Below are positions 9,821-17,492 of a DNA stretch of 64,000 bases, piece by piece. Numbering within the stretch: position 1 is the first letter of the stretch; every line of letters starts with the position of its first letter. Origin of the DNA: Comamonas sp. Lineage in GTDB: Bacteria; Pseudomonadota; Gammaproteobacteria; Burkholderiales; Burkholderiaceae_C. The DNA is taken from the NCBI GenBank assembly GCA_021166775.1, contig JAJPEQ010000005.1, positions 62,001-126,000 on the forward strand, given 5' to 3'. The notes beneath the pieces were generated by a model, which saw nothing but the letters and a program-made list of their open reading frames with translations, was not told the origin of the DNA and ran no database searches. The position numbers and the translations under genes are program-made.

Positions 9821-10682
9821 AGGCCCACTGCGCCTGCCCCTGCACGGTGAGCCAGCCTTCGTGGTCATGCGCCCAGAGCGCCACCTGCTTTCCATCGGGT
9901 GCGGGCTCGCCGTTGACAAAGAAGGGGTGCTGATCGAACGTCGGGCGCACCGCGCGGAACTCGAACTTGCGCACAAAGCGTCCGGGCTCATGGCGCCGCG
10001 CCAGGTCCAGCAGCAGCGTGGCGATCAGGGGGCCGTGCACCACGAGGCCGGGGTAGCCCTCCTCCTGCGTGACGTAGCTGCGGTCGTAATGGATGCGATG
10101 CCCGTTGAAGGTGAGCGCGCTGTAGCGAAACAGCAGCACCGGGTCGGGCTGGATTTCACGGCGCCACGGCGCCTCGGTGCGCGCGGCCTGCGGCGCGGGC
10201 GCGGACGCTGCGGGACGGGCCGCCGCGCGGTAGACGATGTCGTGCTCTTCCGTCAGCGCGAGGCCGCGCGCGTTGTGCACCTCGTGGCGCACCAGCACGA
10301 AGACCATCTCGCCGCTGCGCCCGCTCTTGTGCGTCACCGATTCGATGCGCGAGATGCGCCGCGCGACGTCGCCCACGCGCAGCGGGTTGCCCGGCACCCA
10401 CGCGAGCCGCCCGCCAGCCCACATGCGACGCGGCAGCGGCACCGGCGGCAGGAAACCGCCGCGCCTCGGGTGGCCGTCCGGCCCCAGCGCGCTCTGGCGC
10501 GCCTGCGGCAGGAAGTACAGCCAGTGAGCCAGTGGCGGGATCTCGTCACCGAGCGCTGGCGAATCATCCTCACGGTCCAACACGGCTGCCAGCCCGCGTA
10601 GCGGGGCCACGGTCAGTTCGTCGTGAGACTCCTCACTGCGTCCCACCCACTCACGCAGCCCCGACAGGACGGAGTCGGACAT
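9819..10682 (-). CDS. FAS1-like / MaoC-type acyl-CoA dehydratase (mesaconyl-CoA hydratase-like)
   Basis: 287 aa if started at the ATG at 10682 (an in-frame ATG at 10718 would add 12 residues; neither has a clear ribosome site). It reads as two hotdog halves: an N-terminal FAS1-like dehydratase domain (about 1-150, LPPVPLPRRMWAGGRLAWVP) and a C-terminal MaoC-like half with ALTFNGHRIHYDRSYVTQEE and VVHGPLIATLLLDL, where H of the RIHYD motif is the likely catalytic residue. Related proteins hydrate mesaconyl-C4-CoA or 3-methylfumaryl-CoA. As first gene of the three-gene operon it probably hydrates the enoyl-CoA made by the dehydrogenase; the substrate is inferred only. Confidence 0.75.
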   Translation of the reverse strand: MSDSVLSGLREWVGRSEESHDELTVAPLRGLAAVLDREDDSPALGDEIPPLAHWLYFLPQARQSALGPDGHPRRGGFLPPVPLPRRMWAGGRLAWVPGNPLRVGDVARRISRIESVTHKSGRSGEMVFVLVRHEVHNARGLALTEEHDIVYRAAARPAASAPAPQAARTEAPWRREIQPDPVLLFRYSALTFNGHRIHYDRSYVTQEEGYPGLVVHGPLIATLLLDLARRHEPGRFVRKFEFRAVRPTFDQHPFFVNGEPAPDGKQVALWAHDHEGWLTVQGQAQWA

Positions 10683-10896
10683 GGCAGAGGACGATTCGGT
10701 TTCCAACATACAGACCATGAATTGACATGAGGCAAGAGACGCGCATGGACGATCCTTTCAAGCCTGCGACCACCGCGGTTCATCGAAAGCGTGCGCGTGG
10801 ATTGGCATGCGCTGACGCAAGAATACATTCTCGCGGGGATGCGCCATGAACCTTGCGTGCTGCGGCAGACCCGCGCACGAAGATGGCCTTGCGGCA

Positions 10897-10918
10897 TTTG
10901 CATTAGCGCTAATGTAAA
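10897..10918. promoter_or_regulatory. Operator-like palindrome in front of the MarR gene
   Basis: A 22-bp palindrome with one mismatched pair, centred between 10907 and 10908; core CATTAGCGCTAATG. It overlaps TAATGT/TAAAAT strings that could be the -10 box and ends 8 bases before the ATG at 10927. MarR proteins bind such palindromes, so autorepression is likely. If TAAAAT is the -10, the mRNA would be leaderless or nearly so; no Shine-Dalgarno is seen. Confidence 0.7.
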
Positions 10919-10926
10919 ATGTGCCA

Positions 10927-11421
10927 ATGCCTGAAAGAACAAAACCCGGACTGGGCGAGCTTCTGCGGCACGTCACTGAACTGGTCGATCTGGGCGCGGA
11001 AGAACGCTATCGCGACTTGAGCCCAGGCTACCGTGCCCGTTACACGCCCGTGCTTCGCGCCATGGAGGCCGCAGCGGCAACCGTGACCGACATCACCGAC
11101 GCCACCCACCTCACGCAGGGGGCCGTGAGCCAGACCATTGCCCTGATGATCGCCGAGGGCATCGTGGTCAAGCGTCCCATGGAGGATGCCCGCAAGAGCA
11201 GCCTGCGCCTGAGCCCCAAGGGCCGAGCACTGCTGAAAAAGCTCCAGCCGAACTGGGACGTGACTTTCAAGGCCATCGATGCGCTGGAAACGGAGATCGG
11301 ACACCCATTGCGCCAGGTTCTGGTGGCCACGGCGAAGGCGCTGGAACGAGAAGGGTTTGCGCAACGTCTCAGGCGCGCCGCGCTGGAGACGACGCGCAAG
11401 GAGGCATCGCATGACCGCTGA
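10927..11421 (+). CDS. MarR family transcriptional regulator
   Basis: 164 aa winged-helix regulator (a GTG two codons earlier is a possible alternative start). The helix-turn-helix is visible at about 48-70 (ATVTDITDATHLTQGAVSQT) and the wing at MEDARKSSLRLSPKGRALL. MarR proteins are dimers that usually repress their own operon and let go on binding a small phenolic or acyl ligand. It begins a three-gene unit with a methyltransferase (11-base overlap) and a FlK-like thioesterase, and stands divergent to the acyl-CoA operon, so it may control both through the palindrome at its start. Confidence 0.88.
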   Translation: MPERTKPGLGELLRHVTELVDLGAEERYRDLSPGYRARYTPVLRAMEAAAATVTDITDATHLTQGAVSQTIALMIAEGIVVKRPMEDARKSSLRLSPKGRALLKKLQPNWDVTFKAIDALETEIGHPLRQVLVATAKALEREGFAQRLRRAALETTRKEASHDR

Positions 11422-12169
11422 CACCGCGAAGTCGCGCAACTGGTTCGAGCAAGGCGGCAAGGCCTATTCGCGCTTTCGGCCCGAGTACCCCGCCGACCTG
11501 GCCCAATTCCTGGCTTGCATTTCACCCGGCACCACCTTGGCCGTGGATGTCGGCTGCGGCAATGGCCAGTTGACCTCGCAGCTGGCCACGCACTTCGACA
11601 AAGTGATCGGGCTGGACCCCAGCGCCGACCAAATTGCACAGGCACCCACACATCCACGCATCGCGTATGGCTGCTCCCCTGCCGAAAAAATGCCTGTGGC
11701 AGACCACAGTGCGGATCTCATCACCGCAGCCCAGGCCGCACATTGGTTTGACCTGCCTCGCTTCTACGAGGAGGTCCGACGCATCTGCGTCCCAGAGGGC
11801 ATGCTGGCCCTGGTCAGCTACGGCGTCCTGCGACTGGATGAGGATCTGGACGGCCGCTTTGCCCGGTTCTACGGGCAGGAAATCGGACCCTATTGGCCCG
11901 TCGAGCGCAAACTGGTAGACACAGGCTACGCCAACCTGCCCTTTCCTTTCAACGAGCTGGCAGCTCCTGAGCTGGAAATCCGCAAGGCGTGGACGCTGGA
12001 GGAACTGCTCGGATACATCTCGACCTGGTCGGCAGTGCGCCGCGTGCGCGAAGCCACTCGCGAGGACATCCTGCAACGCTTCGCCGAGGACTTGTCGATG
12101 CTCTGGGGCCATCCGTCACACCGCCGCGAAGTTCGCTGGCCCATCAACATGAGGCTGGGAAAACCATGA
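11411..12169 (+). CDS. Class I SAM-dependent methyltransferase
   Basis: 252 aa. The SAM-binding motif I is VDVGCGNGQLTSQLA (about 44-58), followed by the acidic loop VIGLDPSADQI and motif II …SADLITAAQAAHWFDLPRFY, the pattern of methyltransferase domain 11 proteins related to yeast Tmt1 (trans-aconitate methyltransferase). The start overlaps the end of the MarR gene by 11 bases, and the stop overlaps the start of the thioesterase gene (ATGA). It probably methylates a small carboxylic acid or metabolite, but no substrate can be named. The partners suggest a ligand-induced detoxification or catabolic role. Confidence 0.85.
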   Translation: MTADTAKSRNWFEQGGKAYSRFRPEYPADLAQFLACISPGTTLAVDVGCGNGQLTSQLATHFDKVIGLDPSADQIAQAPTHPRIAYGCSPAEKMPVADHSADLITAAQAAHWFDLPRFYEEVRRICVPEGMLALVSYGVLRLDEDLDGRFARFYGQEIGPYWPVERKLVDTGYANLPFPFNELAAPELEIRKAWTLEELLGYISTWSAVRRVREATREDILQRFAEDLSMLWGHPSHRREVRWPINMRLGKP

Positions 12170-12609
12170 GCAACACGAAGGAGTCCCGGCCCACACTGCG
12201 TGCCGGCCTGCGCCACACCGAACGCATGGTGGTGACGCCGAGCCACACCGTCCCCCAACTTGCCGACTGGCCGGGCTTCTCGGACATGCCCCCGGTGTTT
12301 GCGACCGCCATGATGGTCGGTTTCATGGAACAGACGTGCATCCAGGCGCTGCGCCCCTACCTGGAAGAAGGTCAGCGCACCGTGGGCACCCATGTGGACA
12401 TGAGCCATGTCGCGGCCACGCCGGTGGGCATGGAGGTCGAGGCGGCCGTCGAACTGGTCGACATCCAGGGCAAGGCACTGACCTTCAAGGTGGTGTGCCG
12501 GGATGCGGCAGGACCGATCGGGCAAGGCCTGCACCGGCGGGCCATCATCGACCTTCAACGCTTCGAGCAGCGACTGGCCGAGAAGACGACGGCCACCGCC
12601 GCGCGATGA
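12166..12609 (+). CDS. FlK-like hotdog thioesterase (fluoroacetyl-CoA thioesterase family)
   Basis: 147 aa, close in length to Streptomyces cattleya FlK (139 aa). T47, E55 and H81 match the spacing of FlK's Thr42-Glu50-His76 triad exactly (8 and 26 residues apart), within MPPVFATAMMVGFMEQTC and SHVAATPVGM; the C-terminal GQGLHRRAIIDLQRFEQRL also follows FlK. The fold is hotdog and the reaction is acyl-CoA hydrolysis. Most family members outside fluoroacetate producers act on unknown acyl-CoAs, so a fluoroacetyl-CoA substrate is not claimed. Last gene of the MarR operon, overlapping the methyltransferase by 4 bases. Confidence 0.8.
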   Translation: MSNTKESRPTLRAGLRHTERMVVTPSHTVPQLADWPGFSDMPPVFATAMMVGFMEQTCIQALRPYLEEGQRTVGTHVDMSHVAATPVGMEVEAAVELVDIQGKALTFKVVCRDAAGPIGQGLHRRAIIDLQRFEQRLAEKTTATAAR

Positions 12610-12724
12610 AGGGTGGGCGGGTTCTGCTTGGTCTCGAGGTAAAGCGGCGATCCATGGGCGGTACATCTAGCCCTTTGGGACAAGATTGTTGATCGGCTGC
12701 GGCCCGAGCCTGTGAGGAAACATC

Positions 12725-13507
12725 ATGGAAAGCGGAGCAAACAAAATGGGGGCAGGGGCCGAACGGGACACGAAAGTGGCGACCTCGGAGGGCCCGCTGG
12801 ATCAGCATCCCAAGACCGGGCCAGCGGATGGCCTGAGTCACCCATCCGTGCGTGACCTGCTTGCGAAAACGCCGCTGTTTGGCGAGCTCGGGACCGACGA
12901 GCTCGATCTGCTGGCGCAGGGCGCGCGCACAGTCCACGTCGGGCACGGGGACGTCATCTTCCGCCAGGGTGAGCCCTGCGCTGGATTTCATGTCATCGTC
13001 CACGGCCAGGTCAAGCTGGTTCATGCCTCGGCCGCCGGTACCGAGCGTGTCATGCGCCTGATCGGTGCCGGCGACAGCTTTGGCGAGGCCTTCATGTTCC
13101 TGGAACGGGACTATGTCATCACGGCCGAAGCCCTGTGCGATACGCTGCTGCTGTATGTGCAGCGCGAGGCGCTCTTCAAAAAGCTCGATGGCCATCCTCA
13201 GTTGGCACGCAAAATGTTGGTGAGCCTGAGCCATCGGCTGTACATGCTGATGGGCGACGTGGGAGCGTACACCACGCGCTCCGGCTCCCAGCGCCTCATT
13301 GGCTACCTGTTTCGCGCGGCCCAGGGTTGCGAAGGGGTTCCCTTCAGGGTCGAGATGACCAAAGGGGTGATTGCCTCTCGCCTGAATCTGACGCCCGAGC
13401 ATTTTTCGCGGATTTTGCGTGAACTGAGCGAGCGCAAGCTGATCCGCGTGAAGGGCCGTGAGTTCACGATTCTCGATCCCGAGGGACTGCGGGCCTTCAG
13501 CGACTGA
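12725..13507 (+). CDS. Crp/Fnr family transcriptional regulator (DNR-like)
   Basis: 260 aa with a ~40-residue N-terminal extension, a cyclic-nucleotide-type sensory barrel (about 50-160, GHGDVIFRQGEPCAGFHVIV … GDSFGEAFMFLERDYVITAEA), a dimer helix and a Crp-type helix-turn-helix (GVIASRLNLTPEHFSRILREL). The recognition helix keeps the E..SR pattern of FNR, predicting TTGAT-type sites. No N-terminal Cys cluster is present, so it is not an FNR iron-sulfur sensor; DNR-like NO/heme sensing or another cue is possible. AGGAAA lies upstream of the chosen ATG. It is convergent with the heme cluster, whose promoter carries a TTGAT-N4-GTCAA box. Confidence 0.85.
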   Translation: MESGANKMGAGAERDTKVATSEGPLDQHPKTGPADGLSHPSVRDLLAKTPLFGELGTDELDLLAQGARTVHVGHGDVIFRQGEPCAGFHVIVHGQVKLVHASAAGTERVMRLIGAGDSFGEAFMFLERDYVITAEALCDTLLLYVQREALFKKLDGHPQLARKMLVSLSHRLYMLMGDVGAYTTRSGSQRLIGYLFRAAQGCEGVPFRVEMTKGVIASRLNLTPEHFSRILRELSERKLIRVKGREFTILDPEGLRAFSD

Positions 13508-13638
13508 GGATTGGGACGCGCAGCCGTCGCATAAAGGCGATGCCTTGCCGGCGGATGGCGCGCGTCATTCGGACGCCCCCGGGCCGAAGCATGCCCATGG
13601 CAAGCCACCACAGTCCTTGCCACAAGCGCCACGATTCA

Positions 13639-14307
13639 TCAGGCGTACTGCGATAACCCGTGTTCCAACTCGAAGTAGCGTCCCACGATGAAAGGATGCT
13701 CATCCTGCATGTACAACCTTGACTTGGACTCCCTGAGCTTTCGTACGCAATCGACCAGCAGGCTCAGATCGTTCGTCTCGAAGGTCAGCAACCACTCGTA
13801 ATCACCCAGCCCGAAACCATAGACACCATTGGTGAGGATGTCCGGAGTGAACTCGTGTCCGATGTCACCATGCTCCCCTATGAGCGCCTTGCGCTCCCAC
13901 TTCGGCAGCAGATAGTATTCCGGCTTGCGAATGAAGGGATAAAAGCACAGGTATTCCCTTGGTCGCATACCGACGGCGAAGGATGTCGGATGGGTGGAAA
14001 ATTCGAACGGCTTCGTGATCCCCGTGAATGCATGGGACGTGGTGACATACTGGCCCAAAGACGATCGCCGCAGCTCCAGTTGCAGGTCCTGAATGTCATT
14101 GAAACGATCGGCCACCATCCAGAAGAGAATATCCGTATGGGCCTGGAATCCTTGAACCACGTAGGTTCCACGCAACCCGACCCGGTCTTCATATCTCCTG
14201 AAAATCTCGGCCACTTCCTTGATGGCCGTGATCCTGTCATCCTTGCCCGCTTCATACCACTTCGCCGTGTACTTGATGGCCAGCTGCGCTGTAAATTGAT
14301 TCCGCAT
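13639..14307 (-). CDS. chdC: Chlorite dismutase-family protein, probable coproheme decarboxylase ChdC (HemQ)
   Basis: 222 aa; last gene of the heme cluster, 29 bases after the DinB-like gene. The family core YPFIRKPEYYLLPKWER … GEHGDIGHEF … GFGLGDYEWLLTFE is clear. H146 (EHGDIG) is the proximal heme ligand. Y119 sits 27 residues before it, the spacing of the catalytic Tyr in Listeria HemQ. The distal position, Arg in true chlorite dismutases and Gln in Firmicute HemQ, is Thr159 here, which argues against chlorite dismutase activity. The enzyme would oxidatively remove two propionates of coproheme III to give heme b, the last step of the coproporphyrin-dependent pathway. GC is lower than the flanks. 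An alternative is a family member of unknown role. Confidence 0.8.
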   Translation of the reverse strand: MRNQFTAQLAIKYTAKWYEAGKDDRITAIKEVAEIFRRYEDRVGLRGTYVVQGFQAHTDILFWMVADRFNDIQDLQLELRRSSLGQYVTTSHAFTGITKPFEFSTHPTSFAVGMRPREYLCFYPFIRKPEYYLLPKWERKALIGEHGDIGHEFTPDILTNGVYGFGLGDYEWLLTFETNDLSLLVDCVRKLRESKSRLYMQDEHPFIVGRYFELEHGLSQYA

Positions 14308-14336
14308 GTCCGTTGCTTTCCCGAATGTTAGAGAGG

Positions 14337-14819
14337 TCAGAGCGACTGTTTGATTGCCGCAATTTGTTTGCAGTGAAATTCGTCGTGAATCCAGATGGTA
14401 TCGACCAGATTTTTCAAGCTGATCACGCCGAACGAGGGGTGTTCCAGCGATCTCTCGGCCAGGACATCCTCATGTGTTTCGTTGAATACCGACTGCAGAT
14501 CCCTGAAGCGTGATTCTTCCAACCCACGGATCAGTTCACCCTTGGAGAAACGACCGGCAGTTGCTTGCTCCTCGCCACAATTTTTTTGCAGACAGACCGC
14601 GAGAAGTGATGGGGCCTTGTCCTCGACTCTTTCACTGCGGGGCGACAGCGCATTCAGAATCAAGCTTGCGGTGTCTCGCTCACTCAGGTACAGATGATGA
14701 ACGATCTGGCCGATGGAAAGTCCCCCCGCGGGGGGTTTCGCATTCAATTGATCCTCCGTCAGCCCTTCGAGGCTATCCAGGAGCATTCCGCGAGTCTTTC
14801 CAAGTTTTTCAATCAACAT
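14337..14819 (-). CDS. DinB-family (DinB/YfiT four-helix) protein inside the heme operon
   Basis: 160 aa; starts 11 bases inside the end of the cgoX gene, so it is translated with it. The DinB fold is shown by the paired metal-type His: H41/H42 in GQIVHHLYLSERD and H145/H149 in IWIHDEFHCKQI, with helical spacing between. DinB-fold proteins bind a divalent metal, and some act as thiol-dependent transferases (bacillithiol, mycothiol, maleylpyruvate isomerase type). A role in heme synthesis is not established; position suggests porphyrin or metal handling, or protection of an intermediate. Two Cys (C100 or so, and C150) are present. Function unknown. Confidence 0.75.
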   Translation of the reverse strand: MLIEKLGKTRGMLLDSLEGLTEDQLNAKPPAGGLSIGQIVHHLYLSERDTASLILNALSPRSERVEDKAPSLLAVCLQKNCGEEQATAGRFSKGELIRGLEESRFRDLQSVFNETHEDVLAERSLEHPSFGVISLKNLVDTIWIHDEFHCKQIAAIKQSL

Positions 14820-16260
14820 TTATTTCCTCTCGTGAATCCAATAGGTTTCTTTGTTCCAGATGATCGACCAGGTCATGCGCGGCCTGTTCTCCTTCTCGAA
14901 TGCAATCGGGCAGACCTACGCCGCCATATGAGGCCCCGGCCAGGAAAACACCCGGGAACTCCGCAGCCATCGCCTTGCGGGTTTTTTCGAGGCGGTCGAG
15001 GTGACCTACAGAGTACTGCGGCATCGCGTGCTTCCAGCGGGTCACCTGGTAAAAGGATGGCGTTTCGCGCAACCCCACGATCTGTCTCAAATCAGCCATG
15101 ACGGCCTCGGCAATCGTGGCGTCGGACTCGTCGACAAGCTGCGCGTCACTTTGGCCGCCGATATAACAGCGCAGCAACGCCGCGCCCCGAGGAACTGCAT
15201 GCGGCCATTTGAGATGCGACCAGGTGCATGCGGTAATCACGTGACCCGACCCGCGCGGCACCACGAAACCAGTGCCGCTTAACGATATTCCCGTGATTCC
15301 CTGGGGGAATGCCAACACAACGTTGGCGACAGACGTTGGCGGCGTCAGTAGTACGGGTGAGATGGCATCCCTTGCGTCAGGAAACAGGTCGGCCGCGGCG
15401 GAGCCCGGTACAGCCAATATGATCGAATGGGTTTCCAGCGAACGCCCGTCATCCAGATCCAGATGGTAGTGTCTGCCCTGTTTCCGAACAGTGGTTACGG
15501 GGCTGCCCTTCATGATCACGCACGACCTCAGGCGCTCTTCGATCCGCGCAGTCAAGGATTGCAGACCCATCTTGAAGGTCAGGAACTGCCCACGGGCTTC
15601 GCCGGCGCGGGTGGGTTTCACATGGCCGTATGAGTGACCCATCGCGCGGATGAGACTGCGGCGGTTCTGACTCAACTGATGAATTTGCGGGAACAATGCC
15701 TGTAGGCTGTAATGGTTGATGTCGCCAGCGTAGATCCCCGACAGCAGCGGTTCGATCAGACGATCCACTATGTGATTGCCCAGGCGCTTGCGAAGAAAAT
15801 CCCCAACCGACCGGTCGCCACCGGTTTCCAGGCCATACGAAAACAGGTCCCGTACAACCCGCATCTTGCCTGACGGGGAGAGCAGCGGTGACTTGAGGAG
15901 CGGCCATAGCCTGACGGGAATACCCATCATCGTACCGGCAGGGATGGGATACAGCCGGCGATCCTGCACGATGTAGGCCTGGCCCGTGTGATTACGAACC
16001 AAATCGTTTTCCAGCCCGAGATCCTGCACCAGCTGATAGGCAGCTTTCTTGGTCGCCACAAAGGAGTCAGGACCCTGCTCCATCAGGAAACCATCGCGGA
16101 GGGTGGTCTTGATCTTTCCACCAAGTCGAGGTTCCGACTCCAGCAGTGCCACCTTGGGCGCCAAACCCTTATCCGTCAGCCTGCGCTGCAGATAATAGGC
16201 AGCGGACAGTCCTGTGATACCCCCGCCAATAATGACGGCGTGCAGCGGCTCTTCAGTCAT
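14809..16260 (-). CDS. cgoX: HemY-type FAD oxidase, probable coproporphyrinogen III oxidase CgoX
   Basis: 483 aa, close to Bacillus subtilis HemY (470 aa). The FAD-binding Rossmann motif is VIIGGGITGLSAAYYL (9-24), followed by LLESEPRLGGKIKT and the substrate-side GPDSFVATK, and the C-terminal FLAGASYGGVGLPDCIREGE flavin motif. In Gram-positives this oxygen-dependent enzyme oxidises coproporphyrinogen III to coproporphyrin III; in Gram-negative settings relatives act as protoporphyrinogen oxidase. The ATG overlaps the stop of the ferrochelatase gene (ATGA) and the stop overlaps the DinB gene. Partner genes favour the coproporphyrin reaction, which is inference. No membrane anchor is seen. Confidence 0.85.
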   Translation of the reverse strand: MTEEPLHAVIIGGGITGLSAAYYLQRRLTDKGLAPKVALLESEPRLGGKIKTTLRDGFLMEQGPDSFVATKKAAYQLVQDLGLENDLVRNHTGQAYIVQDRRLYPIPAGTMMGIPVRLWPLLKSPLLSPSGKMRVVRDLFSYGLETGGDRSVGDFLRKRLGNHIVDRLIEPLLSGIYAGDINHYSLQALFPQIHQLSQNRRSLIRAMGHSYGHVKPTRAGEARGQFLTFKMGLQSLTARIEERLRSCVIMKGSPVTTVRKQGRHYHLDLDDGRSLETHSIILAVPGSAAADLFPDARDAISPVLLTPPTSVANVVLAFPQGITGISLSGTGFVVPRGSGHVITACTWSHLKWPHAVPRGAALLRCYIGGQSDAQLVDESDATIAEAVMADLRQIVGLRETPSFYQVTRWKHAMPQYSVGHLDRLEKTRKAMAAEFPGVFLAGASYGGVGLPDCIREGEQAAHDLVDHLEQRNLLDSREEINVD

Positions 16261-17207
16261 GCCGGCACACCCATTTCATGCGCCAGTGTGTCCATTACCG
16301 CATCAGACAGGCAGTCAATGAACAAGGGGGCCGCGTTTGGCATCGCGGGGCGCATATAACGCCCGCCCAATTCGGTCACGACCGCCCGACACTCGATATC
16401 CAGATCGTAAAGAACTTCGAGATGATCGGCCACAAATCCGGTCGGACAATAAACGAAGGTGCGGTAGCCGCCCGTGCTCCACAATTGACGGGTCACGTCC
16501 CGGATATCCGGACCCAACCACGAACCCGAAGTCCTTCCTGCACTCTGCCATGCCGTCGCATGGTGTTTCAGTTGCGCTGCTTGCGCAATGGATCGTGCAC
16601 TTTCTTCCAGTTGGCGCCGGTAACGGTCTTTTGCACCGGGCATCGCCTCCGGCAAACTGTGCGCAGAGAAAATGACGACAGTTGTCTCAAGTTCATCTTC
16701 GGGAATGGCCGCGAGAGCTGCCCTGATCTGCTCCGCCCAATGGCGTATGAACTTCTCCTGCCGATACCAACCAGATACGGTCAATATCCCAGGTCCGTCC
16801 AGCCGCGCGGTGGCACCTTGCGCACGATCGTCGTAGCTCTGGACACTGGCGTTGCCATCGTAGGGCGCCAGCGCCAAGGCGATGGCCTGCGTGATGCCAT
16901 CTCGGTGCATCGCTTCGACGGCATCTTCAATGTATGGCTCTACGTGTTTTAGACCCACGTATATTTTGAATGACTGACCTGAATCGCGCGCATTCAGGGA
17001 TGCCCCCAGCCCGTCTGCCTGCGCTTTCGTGATGTGGGCAAGTGGCGAGATACCACCGATGGCCTGGTAACGGAGCTTGAGATCCTGCAGCAAGGCATCG
17101 GATGGTCTTTGTCCGTGGCGGATATGGGTATAGAAGGAGTCGACAGTATCGAGGCTGTACGGCGTACCGTGCGCCATGACCAGCAGCCCAATGGTTTGTT
17201 GCAGCAT
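16257..17207 (-). CDS. cpfC: Ferrochelatase of the Gram-positive type, probable coproporphyrin ferrochelatase CpfC
   Basis: 316 aa from the ATG preceded by AAAGGAAAG (an ATG 18 codons upstream has no such site). The sequence follows Bacillus subtilis HemH closely: GLLVMAHGTPYSLD, HIRHGQRPSDALLQDLKLRY, AIGGISPLAHIT, VGLKHVEPYIEDAVEAMH, SAHSLPE and FVADHLEVLYD. The catalytic H183 and E264 even keep the Bacillus numbers. Residue 13, an axial-type Tyr in Firmicute enzymes (VMAYGTPY), is His. It would insert Fe2+ into coproporphyrin III. First gene of the cluster; a Crp/Fnr-type promoter lies about 250 bases upstream. Typical proteobacterial protoporphyrin ferrochelatases look quite different, so transfer from a Gram-positive-like source is likely. 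Confidence 0.9.
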   Translation of the reverse strand: MLQQTIGLLVMAHGTPYSLDTVDSFYTHIRHGQRPSDALLQDLKLRYQAIGGISPLAHITKAQADGLGASLNARDSGQSFKIYVGLKHVEPYIEDAVEAMHRDGITQAIALALAPYDGNASVQSYDDRAQGATARLDGPGILTVSGWYRQEKFIRHWAEQIRAALAAIPEDELETTVVIFSAHSLPEAMPGAKDRYRRQLEESARSIAQAAQLKHHATAWQSAGRTSGSWLGPDIRDVTRQLWSTGGYRTFVYCPTGFVADHLEVLYDLDIECRAVVTELGGRYMRPAMPNAAPLFIDCLSDAVMDTLAHEMGVPA

Positions 17208-17492
17208 GGCGCCGCTTTCCTTTCCGTATGCGTATTCCGATCTCATGAGTACTCCGATCAACCGCTATCTCGATGCCTTTCCTGGCAGATCGATATCAAG
17301 CAGTTCCCTGGCATTGCGAAGGCTCGAGCCCGTATTTATTGAATGCACCTTTGGACGGTGCACCAGGCGCGCAGCAAACTTTTGTACGGAGTGAATACCG
17401 TGAAACATAATGTGGTTATTGGCTCGAATCGCAGCGATACTTTGCTCGCAGAAAACAGCCTTTTTTATACTTCCGGGCTCGGACGGGCCACA
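17208..17492 (-). other. Long AT-rich leader region of the heme cluster
   Basis: About 250 bases between the predicted transcription start (near 17457) and the cpfC ATG. GC is low (27 of 60 bases at 17401-17460). A minus-strand frame from an ATG near 17408 to 17265 could encode 47 residues, but it has no ribosome site or recognised motif. Regulation within the leader is possible but no clear structure was identified by eye. Confidence 0.4.
17464..17469 (-). promoter_or_regulatory. Predicted -10 box of the heme cluster promoter
   Basis: Reads TATAAA on the minus strand (context GTATAAAAAAGG). Its centre is 33 bases downstream of the centre of the TTGAT-N4-GTCAA site, the geometry of a class II activator promoter with the site near -41/-42. 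The predicted start is near 17457. Confidence 0.6.

Noticed and set aside
13639-14307. True chlorite dismutase (chlorite detoxification)
   Set aside because: The distal Arg that chlorite dismutases need is Thr159 by spacing, and the gene sits with cpfC and cgoX, which fits coproheme decarboxylase better.
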